Source: a virus. From it: a stretch of 64,000 nt of DNA. The stretch is from positions 47,161 to 111,160 of IMG/VR virus record IMGVR_UViG_3300047325_000170; one strand, 5' to 3'. The notes below the pieces were generated by a model. That model worked only from the letters and a program-made list of their open reading frames with translations. It had not been told where the DNA came from and did not search any database. How positions within the stretch are numbered: the stretch's first letter is position 1; each line of letters opens with the position of its first letter. Positions 34,920-43,460 of the stretch are shown one piece after another. The translations under genes and the position numbers were made by a program.

Positions 34920-36023
34920 CTACATCGTCTTGACGAGCAGCGGACGGTTGTACGACGGGGTCAGCGAGATGGAGCGGATCTGAACGATACCGCGGCCTTC
35001 GTTGTAGATACCCGGGCTGTAGCGTTCCTTGACGCGGAAGGAGGTGATGTCGTGGATGGGATCCTTGAACTCATCGGTCGACATGTCTTCACGCACGAGG
35101 ATCGCACCGACATTATCACGGTCCAGAAGGAACATGTCGAAGGTGCGGTTGACGCGGTCGATTGGCGCGAAGGGGGTCAGGATCACTTCGAAGCTGAAGG
35201 GCAGGCGCGATTGAATCGACTGCGGTCCAAGCTCGATGTCCTTGACCGGATACGCGACGTTCTGACCCGGGAAGACAACGTTCTGAGCGAGCGATCCGAG
35301 GATGTCGTTCTTCGCGAAGACGGCCCAGACCAGGGGGTGGATCAGCAAGGTCGTGGGGACGTATCCATTATACATCAGCCCGGCAAAGAGGTCGATGAAG
35401 TCGAAGACCGAGAGGGTGTTGTTCGGATTGCCGTCAGGACCAAGGCCCGTCGTGTGCTGGGTCGGGTCGGTCGAGGTGTTGTCCATGAAGACGTGGGAGT
35501 GCTTGTAGAGCTCTTTGAACAGCCACTCTTCCTTGAAGCGAGCCATCGCGCGGCCGGCGTAGCGGAGGTGCATGCCGATGACGTCCCACTCGGAGTCCTG
35601 AATCATTTCGTCGGTAAGACGAACCAGAAGACCGACCTTACGGACCTTCACCTCGAACGTGGAACGGTGACGCTGGAAGTCCAGGGTCTCAGCCTTGTAG
35701 GGCTGCGCTTCGTCGACAAAGTGGGCACGGAGCAGGCCAACTGAGGGGAACTCAATTGAGGTACCCTGCGTCACGCGAATGGTCGTGAAGAACTGGCTTG
35801 CGACGTACACGGGCTCTGCTGCTTCACGCATCACGCCAGTGATGATCTTGGGGACCAACATGGCTGAGTCATCAGAATTCAGAGCTTCAGCAATTCGGAA
35901 GTTGCGAACGGCTTCACCGTCCGCGTTAACGAGGTCATCCCATCCGCCATTCACCCGCTTGTAGGACTCGCTGAAATGACGGGCAACGATCTCCTCGAAG
36001 TTATCCTTGAGGGTTTTAGCCAC
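34920..36023 (-). CDS. Major capsid protein, HK97 fold (367 aa)
   Basis: I place the start at the GTG at 36023, which has GGAGGA about 10 nt upstream. A longer reading begins with a TTG at 36143, inside a hairpin (36121-36150), and contains that ribosome site. The sequence has the layout of HK97-type capsid proteins of large phages: a short N-terminal helix, TSIEFPSVGLLRAHFVDEAQ, VRKVGLLVRLTDEMIQDSEW (the spine-helix region), and a C-terminal FRVKERYSPGIYNEGRGIV then IRSI strand. It follows the protease-scaffold gene in the canonical order. Confidence 0.75.
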   Translation of the reverse strand: MAKTLKDNFEEIVARHFSESYKRVNGGWDDLVNADGEAVRNFRIAEALNSDDSAMLVPKIITGVMREAAEPVYVASQFFTTIRVTQGTSIEFPSVGLLRAHFVDEAQPYKAETLDFQRHRSTFEVKVRKVGLLVRLTDEMIQDSEWDVIGMHLRYAGRAMARFKEEWLFKELYKHSHVFMDNTSTDPTQHTTGLGPDGNPNNTLSVFDFIDLFAGLMYNGYVPTTLLIHPLVWAVFAKNDILGSLAQNVVFPGQNVAYPVKDIELGPQSIQSRLPFSFEVILTPFAPIDRVNRTFDMFLLDRDNVGAILVREDMSTDEFKDPIHDITSFRVKERYSPGIYNEGRGIVQIRSISLTPSYNRPLLVKTM

Positions 36024-36120
36024 TCTAGTATGTTCCTCCACTTGGGAGTGTATTTGTCTTACTTTAGTGGCTGTCAGTCCCTCGGTTGGCGCCGAAGTCC
36101 CGAGCCGTCTAGCTTGGGCC

Positions 36121-36150
36121 GGGACAGTTGAGCCGTAGCCCAACTGTCCC
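36121..36150 (-). promoter_or_regulatory. Hairpin in the capsid mRNA leader
   Basis: Perfect 10-bp stem (36121-36130 with 36141-36150) around a 10-nt loop, 98 nt upstream of the chosen capsid start and 22 nt past the previous stop codon. No U-tract follows. It could be an attenuator or an RNA-stabilising 5' structure. Confidence 0.5.
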
Positions 36151-36171
36151 GCACCCCGAGTTCCCTAGTTC

Positions 36172-37497
36172 TTAGAGGACGTCGATTGCGATACGAGCCG
36201 CCCCAACCGAACCCTTGAAGTCGATGTTGCTGGGAACGCCGACGACCTGGTTCTCAAGGCTGGTGTAGGTGATCGTGTAGGTCTCAGTGCCAGTCTGGTT
36301 CGCAGTCTGGATGTACACGATACCGCGGTAGCGGTCAACGTAGTAGTCGACGAGCTCAACGAGCGGGGTGGTTGCTGCGGCGTTGTTGTACACGAGCATC
36401 TTGGTCGGGAAGGGGTGGTCGGGCGTTGGGTTGGTCGCACCCTGACCGTCCTTCGCAACACGCTTATGCGAGAGGGTGATCGTGTTGATGCCGTTCGCGT
36501 ACGAGTTCTGCGTGCCGTTACCGAGAGACTCGGAGTAGTCGACCGCAGCCATGCGCGCGCCGTCGGTGAGGCCGGGGATACCCATGGCATCCCAGAGCTG
36601 TTCGGGGAAGCGCGTCACAAGGTCGTTGAAGCTGTAGAACGCCGGGTACTGGTTCTGCTGGGCGTTGAGGTCGGGGCGCTGGGCGGTCGTGGTGCCCGAG
36701 GTGCCGCCGGTCGTGTCGCCCGCAGATCCATCAGGAGTCTGAAGCGGCGCGTTGACGTCATACGGGTTGAACATTTCCCACTGTCCCATACCTTGCGCGT
36801 CCATGCTCATCCACTCCCACATCACCCACTGCAGCCAGCCCTGGACGGGGATGGAGCGGTCGATCATGATGACCTGACCGATCTTCTGGGTGGTCTCGGT
36901 GTCGAGGCTCTGGTCCCACTTGGTGACCTTGCCGTTGGGATCGCTCATCACGTGGTCGCCCATGTTGAGGACCGAATTGCCACCGAGTGCCGCATTGTCA
37001 TACACGCAGCCCCACTTCATCGACTGTGCGAGGGACGCATTGGACGAGAAGTACGGAAGCGAGATGTACGACTTGCGGGTGATCGTTGGGTAGTTACCCT
37101 TGAAGCGGTCGTTCAGACGACGGTAGCAGTTCTTGAACGCGATACCGATGGGAACGTTCGCCGTGCGGGTGTAGGAGCCGTAGGGGCCAGTCACGGTCGT
37201 GGTCGTACCGCCATTGGCGATAGTGAGGCACGGAGCCATGAAGTCGACGTCGTAGTCCTTAGCGTATGGTGCGCCGTAGCGGTGAGCAACGACGGTACCC
37301 TTGGGGATCTGGACTTCGGCCGGACGGAAGTAGGTGCCCGAGAACGGATAGGTGAATTGGACCGGAAGGTACGGGTCCGTAATGAAGACTTCCGCGATCT
37401 GCTTGAGATCATCGGAGATGATCAGCTGATTCTGGGTGCGGAAGACGTTATTGGGACCGTCTTCGAGGATCCACGAACCACCATTAGGTAGAAGCAT
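36172..37497 (-). CDS. Virion protein between scaffold and capsid genes (441 aa)
   Basis: ATG with GGAGGA about 9 nt upstream. Aromatic-rich N-terminus (LPVQFTYPFSGTYFRPAEV), a Trp-rich mid-part (WLQWVMWEWMSMD), a low-complexity Asp/Gly/Thr linker near residues 255-275, and a C-terminal beta-rich domain (LVELVDYYVDRYRGIVYIQT). No family is recognised. A gene at this position is often a vertex, decoration or head-fibre protein, but that is inference only. Confidence 0.5.
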   Translation of the reverse strand: MLLPNGGSWILEDGPNNVFRTQNQLIISDDLKQIAEVFITDPYLPVQFTYPFSGTYFRPAEVQIPKGTVVAHRYGAPYAKDYDVDFMAPCLTIANGGTTTTVTGPYGSYTRTANVPIGIAFKNCYRRLNDRFKGNYPTITRKSYISLPYFSSNASLAQSMKWGCVYDNAALGGNSVLNMGDHVMSDPNGKVTKWDQSLDTETTQKIGQVIMIDRSIPVQGWLQWVMWEWMSMDAQGMGQWEMFNPYDVNAPLQTPDGSAGDTTGGTSGTTTAQRPDLNAQQNQYPAFYSFNDLVTRFPEQLWDAMGIPGLTDGARMAAVDYSESLGNGTQNSYANGINTITLSHKRVAKDGQGATNPTPDHPFPTKMLVYNNAAATTPLVELVDYYVDRYRGIVYIQTANQTGTETYTITYTSLENQVVGVPSNIDFKGSVGAARIAIDVL

Positions 37498-37600
37498 TAG
37501 CTGTTATCCTCCAGACTGTTGGGGCGAAGTCTTCCACCGCTACAACAGTGCAGGTTTGACTAGCAACTTGCATGCCTACTACCGGGGTAGGCTCGGGTTC

Positions 37601-39505
37601 CTAGGCTTGCTTCCGGGTCATCTCATTGACCTGCTTCACAACCTTGCGGCGGGCACGGGTGCTGCCGAAGTAAGCTGCAAGCAAGGTCTCTGAGTCTGGA
37701 GCCGAAACCGTTTTGTCGACCGTTTTGTCGTTTTCGCCACCATGCGAGAGGCCCTTGGTGGGAACCGTCGCGCTGACGAAGAGCTGTTGGCCGGCTTCTT
37801 CCTTGAGGCTGGTAAGCACGCCTTCGAGGAAGCTGTCGTCCTTAGAAGAGAGCTCGGTCGTCTTCGCTTCAACCTCATCCTCAGCGATATTCTGAAGGAG
37901 AAGGATCATCTCGATGACCTGGCTCTTCGCGGCGGACTGGAGTTCAGTAACTTGTTCGATGAGCTCGTCAGCCTCAGCTTCGCGCTCGAGGAGGATCCGC
38001 TCCACTTCGGCAAGGGCGTCCTTGGTTTCCTCGAGCTCAGCCGTAACTTGTTCAGTATCAGCTGAGGTCAGGGCTTCCAGCTCTTCGGCGGTTAGGACGC
38101 TGAGGCCGTGCGCGGCGAGGACTTCCTTCGCGTCGGCGACATCTTCGGCGGTTTGCTTGGCCTTATTGGTATCGGAGGCAAGTCCCGCCTTCACCGCAGC
38201 GGCCTTGAGCTTCGCGAGGGCCTTAGCCTTATCAGCGGTCTCAAAGCCAGCAACCTGCTCCCAGCGGGAGAGGGCCGTGCGGAGGAGTTCCTTATCCAGG
38301 GAGCCGTCAGCCTTCTTATAGGGAAGGGCCCGCAGCTTCTTTTCTCCCACAACCTTCACAAGCGCAAAGGCAGAATCTGAGAGATCTGCCTGGTTCCTGC
38401 TGGATAGTACACTCTGCTGCAAGGCAATTAGCTCAGCTTCAAGATGTTCGTTGTTGTCGAACACGTACGAAGTAAGCTTCTCAAGCTCAGCCTGGCCGAG
38501 CGGCGCGTCCCCAGACATGACCTGCTCTTCGAGGGAAAGCTCCCCACCCGTGAGGAGAACCTCAAGGGCCGTGGCCGTCTCAAAGTAGAAAGTCAGGGGA
38601 TCGTTCTCGTAGAGATCCCGGTCCGCTTCGTCGAGGCCCTCGATGAGGCTCGCAACGGAGCGCTCCGTTACGACCTCTTCACCTGTCGGAGTCTCGTCCT
38701 CGTTGTTCGGGGCGATGACATCGAGCTCTTTTGAGGCCGCCTGGGCGGTCTCAGTGAACGCTGGGTCAAGCAGGTTGAGGGGGGCTGAGCCCTCTTCGCC
38801 CGTCAGTGACATCTCCTTGACTGCGTAGGACTTCACCTTGGAACGCATGTCGGAGGGGACGGCCACGACGGAATATTCACGGGCCCAAACATTACCAATG
38901 TTGATGTGCATGCGGCGGGCACCCTTGGCGTGGGCTTCAGCATCGACCCACTGGCCCTCGGTCTCAGAGCCCTTGGGGCCCTTCTGGTACCACTTGCCGC
39001 GCTCGTGTTCGCAGCGGGCAGCCCAGCCCTTCATGAAGTCCATCCCACAGATCGAGCACTCGGCCTTATCGACATCCATGCCGATAGAGCCCGTGGAGTA
39101 CTCGCCGCGCATGAACTTCTCGATAGCCATGGGGTCCGTGATGCGAGCCGTGATCTCAACGTGGCCGGGGGTGCGGCCTTCCTTCTCGACCCACTCCGCC
39201 TTGATAACGCGGCCAATCGTGTTGTCGACCTCGGCGGAATCATGGTTCTTGAGGATGGGGGCACCGTAGGGATCAATCCAGCTCTCGAGGCCGCCAACCT
39301 GACCCTGGTCGTTCTTTTCCTTATGGGTCAGGCCTTCTTTAGAGTAGAAGGTGTTATTGCGAGTCAGGCCCTCGTGGATTGCGGCAATCTTCACTTCCAG
39401 GGCATGGCTACCGCCGTCCGGGAGGAGTGCTTCGGTTACCCGCTGTGTGGCAGACTCATCAAGCTTGGGAAGAATGAGTCCGAAGGTTTCGTTGATACGG
39501 AGCAT
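37601..39505 (-). CDS. Prohead protease fused to a scaffold domain (634 aa)
   Basis: I prefer the ATG at 39505 (AAAGGA 7 nt upstream) to the adjacent TTG. Residues about 1-230 resemble HK97-type prohead proteases, with candidate catalytic His89 (ILKNHDS) and Ser141 (YSTGSIGMD). An unusual insertion CSICGMDF...RCEH (about 151-168) looks like a zinc site. From about 240 onward the protein is Glu/Ala/Lys-rich coiled coil, with heptad-like runs (LEETKDALAEVERILLERE) and a basic tail, as in scaffolding proteins. Protease-scaffold fusions are known in phages. The stop is TAG; the same frame stays open for 39 more codons. Confidence 0.7.
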   Translation of the reverse strand: MLRINETFGLILPKLDESATQRVTEALLPDGGSHALEVKIAAIHEGLTRNNTFYSKEGLTHKEKNDQGQVGGLESWIDPYGAPILKNHDSAEVDNTIGRVIKAEWVEKEGRTPGHVEITARITDPMAIEKFMRGEYSTGSIGMDVDKAECSICGMDFMKGWAARCEHERGKWYQKGPKGSETEGQWVDAEAHAKGARRMHINIGNVWAREYSVVAVPSDMRSKVKSYAVKEMSLTGEEGSAPLNLLDPAFTETAQAASKELDVIAPNNEDETPTGEEVVTERSVASLIEGLDEADRDLYENDPLTFYFETATALEVLLTGGELSLEEQVMSGDAPLGQAELEKLTSYVFDNNEHLEAELIALQQSVLSSRNQADLSDSAFALVKVVGEKKLRALPYKKADGSLDKELLRTALSRWEQVAGFETADKAKALAKLKAAAVKAGLASDTNKAKQTAEDVADAKEVLAAHGLSVLTAEELEALTSADTEQVTAELEETKDALAEVERILLEREAEADELIEQVTELQSAAKSQVIEMILLLQNIAEDEVEAKTTELSSKDDSFLEGVLTSLKEEAGQQLFVSATVPTKGLSHGGENDKTVDKTVSAPDSETLLAAYFGSTRARRKVVKQVNEMTRKQA

Positions 39506-39516
39506 CAATAGGTCCT

Positions 39517-39948
39517 TTATCGGGGATTGCTCAGCACTTGCCGGATGACGTGCTCACACTGGTCGATGTCGCCGTTGATCTGGGAGCCAGAGAAACGCAG
39601 GACGGTCCAACCTAGACTCTCAAGCTCCACCTGCCGGCGCTTGTCACGCGCCTTCTGGGCGGGGGTTGAGTGGTAGGCGGCACCGTCACATTCGATAGCC
39701 ACCAGAGATCCCGGGATTGCGAAATCGAGGTAGTAGTACCCGCGTATCCGGCGCTTGACCGGGTATTGGGGCGTCGCTGAGATGCCCCAGCGTTTGAGGG
39801 CGGACCCCATCCGGATCTCGATCCAGGTTGGTTGTGGTCGCCGCCTTCTGTTTTTAACAGTACTAGAGCTATGCTTGCGTTTCGGTCGAGTTCGAGGACG
39901 GGCAGCTTTCTTCTTCGCCTTCTTGAGGGTCTTTTTCTTAACTGCCAA
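39517..39948 (-). CDS. DUF559/Vsr-like PD-(D/E)XK nuclease (143 aa)
   Basis: TTG start inside the end of the portal gene (11-nt overlap). An extremely basic N-terminus (Lys/Arg-rich, residues 1-38) precedes a compact nuclease-like core: WIEIRMGSALKRWG, YYYLDFAIPG, AIECDGAAYHST, then KRRQVELESLGWTVLRFSGS. The D...E-x-D pattern with YH and the GWTVLRF strand are typical of DUF559 and very-short-patch-repair-like nucleases. Its site between portal and protease suggests either a packaging-related nuclease or a selfish homing-type gene. Confidence 0.65.
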   Translation of the reverse strand: MAVKKKTLKKAKKKAARPRTRPKRKHSSSTVKNRRRRPQPTWIEIRMGSALKRWGISATPQYPVKRRIRGYYYLDFAIPGSLVAIECDGAAYHSTPAQKARDKRRQVELESLGWTVLRFSGSQINGDIDQCEHVIRQVLSNPR

Positions 39949-42433
39949 GGCGAATTACTAAGGAACATTCACATCTGGGATGCAGCGTCGGGGCAGCACT
40001 GAGCCTGCGGCGAGCGGAGCTTTGGTTCTCCCAGAGGTCGGGTGCAGCCAGGCACTCATCGCAGCACTCGGCCTCCCGCGCAAGCTGCAGGGGGACGCCC
40101 GTGAGGTGGGCAGCGGAGGCGTAGCCGAACCAGTAGCTCTGCGGAAGCTCGGTGTTGGCGATGATCTCCAGGCGGTAGCGGACACCATCGAAGATCGCAT
40201 TGACCTTCGCGGGGAGGTCTTTTGGATCAGCCGTGTTCTTGATAGCCCGGATCGTCGGGCGCGCGAGATCTCCCACGAGGCGATTGACGGTTCGCTCATT
40301 GAACTCCGTCAGTGCCGCCCGTTCACTTGTGAAGGGATCGGCGAGCGCGGGAAGCTCGCTCTCATCCCAGAAGCGGGCGACCCCCGCATGGAAGGCCGGC
40401 TGGAGGTAGCGCTGCGAGAGGGTTAGAATGCGCCCCTTCACGAGCTCAAAGAGGAGCTTTGAGAACTGCGGCTCCTCCTCCGGGGTCATGTTGATATGCA
40501 ACTGGCCCTGCTCGATACTGGCGCCCCGGAGATCTTCAAAGAGCTCACCGATCTCCGTATAGAAGCCAGCCAGGCTCGTCGTCATGTCGACGGAGTGCGC
40601 GGAGACGTCTTCAGAGAGGAAGAGACCCTCGCCCTTGCGCTTGGGACCGAGACGCTTGCCATGCTGATTGGCGGGGCGGTTCTTATTATCGGTTCCCTTG
40701 GACGTCGTCTTCGGATCAGCGCTCGGTCCTGGAGGGAGGGCGAAGTGCCCCTTCGGTGCAGCAACAGGCTTCTTGACCTGGGTCGTCTTCGCAACGGTCC
40801 GCTTGCCGCCGCCTGTTGTGACCGCGTGCTTTGTGGTCGTAATAGCGTGGGCGCCCTGCGCAGCACCCTGCTCGGGCGGAGCATCAAGCTCCTTTTGCTT
40901 GAGCTTGAGATCCATATCGGAGTGATCGCTGAGATCAGCGGCGGCGTTCATGTCAGCCTTGTGCTTCTGAAGCATGATCTTGCCGTGGTCTTCAAGGTCC
41001 GTCGTGCCTGTGAGCTTGACGATATCCTGCGGGATCAGGAAGCGGGTCAGGTAGGTATCATCCCACTGTGCTTCGGTGAAGGGCTGAAGACCAATGCGCT
41101 TACGGAACTCCGAGAAGGTGAGGGCATTGGCTTGGAGGAGCGCAAGGTTGTGGGCTTCACGCTTGATCTGTGACTCGACTTCGATCTCTTCAAAGATGAG
41201 TTCGGCCCAGTTCTTCTCGATGTCCTCATAGAGTTCAAAGCCGCCCTCTTGGAGGATCTCGCGGAAGATCTCCTGAGAGATCGAACGTGAGAGGACGTTC
41301 TGGAAGTGCTTGATCTGATCGTGCATCTCGACGGACATCGCATCAGCCGTTGAACGGTTGGCCGTATCACCCTGGCCCATCGCGACACCCGAGACTCCGA
41401 GCCCGGAGAAGGACCGGTTCTGGAAGTGCTCGAGGTAGGGTTCGAGGTTGATTGCCTCACCTTCGGCACCGACCACGTTGAACTCAACAGACTCCGACGT
41501 AACGAGGGTGGCATCCGGCGGCGCATTGGCAACGAGCTTCTTGTAATAGTCGAGTTGTTCTTCGGTTGCTTGGAAGCCCGGCGTTGGCTCACCCACCCGT
41601 ACTTGGGTGAAGGGAAAGGCAAAGCGAAAGGCCAGGCGCGAGGTGTGGTCCTCGATAGTCCGCAGCATACGAACATCATCAAGGACGGGCCCAAGGAAGG
41701 GCGCCCCATACGCAAAGCCATCCTCGCGATCCGTCGTAATGTGAATGATCTCATCAGGCGTAAACTCAACGCGCTGCTTGGGATCTTGGGGACGGGCCTT
41801 TGCTCCCCAGGGCCATTGCTCGTAGCGAATGACATTATTGTTGGGATCACGCACCGCGCGCATCGTCGCGGGGTGGAGGAGTTCATACGCAGCGATAGGA
41901 TCTTGCGGGACAAGGATCGGCTTTTGATCTTCCTTGCCCTTTTGCTTAATCGCCGGAACGCCCTTGACGTTCACTCCCTTGGGGAGGGTGGGCTGCTTGC
42001 GACGATTCTTATAGAGGTAGACATTCGCATAGGTGACGAGATCCCGCGCAATGTCCTGGAATAAGGCGTCGATATGATCGTGCTTCGGGTCGGCATCGAT
42101 GATGAGACGCAGGCGAACCTTGAGATATTTGTCGATAGCCGGTTTGAGCGTGAGGATCTTATAGCCACGTAGGAAGATACCGTTCGTGAACTTCGTGACC
42201 GTCTGCTTGATGTAGCCGTCGGTCTGTACGCCCTGGTGAATAGCGTAGAGGTTGGAGAGCGGCTCCTCGAAGATCTCCTGAGGACGACGGCGCGTGTAGC
42301 CATCCCAGGGACCACGTGTCGGAGAGATCTGGCGTGACTGATAGGGCTTCGTCCGAGGCGAGACAAACTCAACGGCTGCGGGTGCAGACGTCTTCGTCGG
42401 TACGACAAGCTCTTGGTTCAGAAAGTCCGCCAA
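39938..42433 (-). CDS. Portal protein fused to a MuF-like head morphogenesis domain (831 aa)
   Basis: TTG start with AGGGG 7 nt upstream. Residues about 60-470 have portal features: an N-terminal DGYIKQTVTKFTNGIFLRG segment, PDEIIHITTDREDGFAYG (the widely conserved I-H pattern) and NRSFSGLGVSGVAMGQG. A disordered Gly/Pro/Lys linker (about 525-610) leads to a helical C-terminus that ends in ANTELPQSYWFGYASAA, CCDECL and HPRCECSLV, the Cys/His signature of MuF-type proteins. It forms the dodecameric portal ring at the capsid vertex; the fusion makes it longer than the usual 400-550 residues. Confidence 0.8.
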   Translation of the reverse strand: MADFLNQELVVPTKTSAPAAVEFVSPRTKPYQSRQISPTRGPWDGYTRRRPQEIFEEPLSNLYAIHQGVQTDGYIKQTVTKFTNGIFLRGYKILTLKPAIDKYLKVRLRLIIDADPKHDHIDALFQDIARDLVTYANVYLYKNRRKQPTLPKGVNVKGVPAIKQKGKEDQKPILVPQDPIAAYELLHPATMRAVRDPNNNVIRYEQWPWGAKARPQDPKQRVEFTPDEIIHITTDREDGFAYGAPFLGPVLDDVRMLRTIEDHTSRLAFRFAFPFTQVRVGEPTPGFQATEEQLDYYKKLVANAPPDATLVTSESVEFNVVGAEGEAINLEPYLEHFQNRSFSGLGVSGVAMGQGDTANRSTADAMSVEMHDQIKHFQNVLSRSISQEIFREILQEGGFELYEDIEKNWAELIFEEIEVESQIKREAHNLALLQANALTFSEFRKRIGLQPFTEAQWDDTYLTRFLIPQDIVKLTGTTDLEDHGKIMLQKHKADMNAAADLSDHSDMDLKLKQKELDAPPEQGAAQGAHAITTTKHAVTTGGGKRTVAKTTQVKKPVAAPKGHFALPPGPSADPKTTSKGTDNKNRPANQHGKRLGPKRKGEGLFLSEDVSAHSVDMTTSLAGFYTEIGELFEDLRGASIEQGQLHINMTPEEEPQFSKLLFELVKGRILTLSQRYLQPAFHAGVARFWDESELPALADPFTSERAALTEFNERTVNRLVGDLARPTIRAIKNTADPKDLPAKVNAIFDGVRYRLEIIANTELPQSYWFGYASAAHLTGVPLQLAREAECCDECLAAPDLWENQSSARRRLSAAPTLHPRCECSLVIRLGS

Positions 42434-42443
42434 GCGGGGCCCC

Positions 42444-43460
42444 TTAACCTACGTGATAGAACTCCTCAGCCGCTAAGACTGGGTAGTCGCCTAGCCGTAC
42501 AAGGGTGAAGGCATCGTGCTCGTCGAGATCAACACGGATCAAGCTATCTTCCTTGATGTCCTGGCTAATGAGTCGCTTTGCGATGGGAGATTCGAGATGG
42601 CGGATAAGAGTTCGTTTGATCTCACGCGCCCCGTACTCCCGGCTGAAGCCTTCGCGGAAGAGCTTCGTTTGGAGCTTCTCGCCGAGTTCAATGCGCACGA
42701 GATGACGGGTCAGGCGACTATTGAGATCGGCGATGAGGCGCTCGAAGATCTTCTCTTGTTGCTCGAGGGTCAAGGGATCGAAGTGGACTTGGCCGGTAAG
42801 CCGGTTGATGAACTCTGGGCGGAAGGTCTTCTTCACTTCGGTCTGAACTTGCGCCCGGATCGAACTTTCCGAAGGGCGCTCGGGACGAAAGCCAAGGTCC
42901 TTACGATCACTGTAGTTCGAGGCGCCAACGTTACTCGTCAGGAAGATCAAAGCCTTACTGAAGTCGAGACGCCGGCCCTTACTGTCCGTCATGATCCCTG
43001 AGTCCATGACCGAGAGCCACGCATCGAAGAAGCGACTATGAGCCTTCTCGATCTCATCGAGCAAGAGGATGAAGCCGCCCTCGGGGTGAGAGATGTTCTC
43101 GATCTGCTTGACGAACATCGATGACTGGTCGCTGCCGACGTATCCCGGCGGGCTCCCAAAGAGCTTGGCAACTTCGTGATCGAGAGAGAACTCCGAGCAG
43201 TCGATGCGAATGAAGGCATCGGGCGGCTGCGTGAACTCCGCTAACTTCTCAACAAGCCAGGTCTTCCCGACTCCCGTTGGGCCAAGGAAGAGGAAGCTGC
43301 CAATAGGACGTTTCCCATCGTGTAGCCCCGCTTGATAGCGCTCGAGCGCTCCAAGGATCGCTTCGATAGCTGCTTCCTGCCCAATGACCGTTTCGTTGAG
43401 AAGATACTTGAGCTCAAAGAGCTGGGTCTGAAGATCTGCCCGGTCGTTAAGCTTTGCCAT
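42444..43460 (-). CDS. Clp-like AAA+ ATPase, single D2-type module (338 aa)
   Basis: ATG, overlapping the metallophosphatase gene by 14 nt. Motifs: VIGQEAAI, Walker A GPTGVGKT (60-67), pore-loop GSPPGYVG (102-109), Walker B ILLLDEIEKA (131-140), sensor-1 LTSNVGA, arginine-finger FRPEFINRL, and a C-terminal ClpB/D2-small domain with GAREIKR. The N-terminal domain, D1 module and an obvious ClpP-binding loop are missing. It is probably a remodelling chaperone. Its place between metallophosphatase and portal suggests a role in capsid assembly or packaging, which would be unusual. Confidence 0.85.
   Translation of the reverse strand: MAKLNDRADLQTQLFELKYLLNETVIGQEAAIEAILGALERYQAGLHDGKRPIGSFLFLGPTGVGKTWLVEKLAEFTQPPDAFIRIDCSEFSLDHEVAKLFGSPPGYVGSDQSSMFVKQIENISHPEGGFILLLDEIEKAHSRFFDAWLSVMDSGIMTDSKGRRLDFSKALIFLTSNVGASNYSDRKDLGFRPERPSESSIRAQVQTEVKKTFRPEFINRLTGQVHFDPLTLEQQEKIFERLIADLNSRLTRHLVRIELGEKLQTKLFREGFSREYGAREIKRTLIRHLESPIAKRLISQDIKEDSLIRVDLDEHDAFTLVRLGDYPVLAAEEFYHVG

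Noticed and set aside
36024-36143. Longer capsid start at TTG 36143
   Set aside because: It begins within a hairpin, has no ribosome site, and its extra 40 residues include the GGAGGA site of the chosen GTG start.
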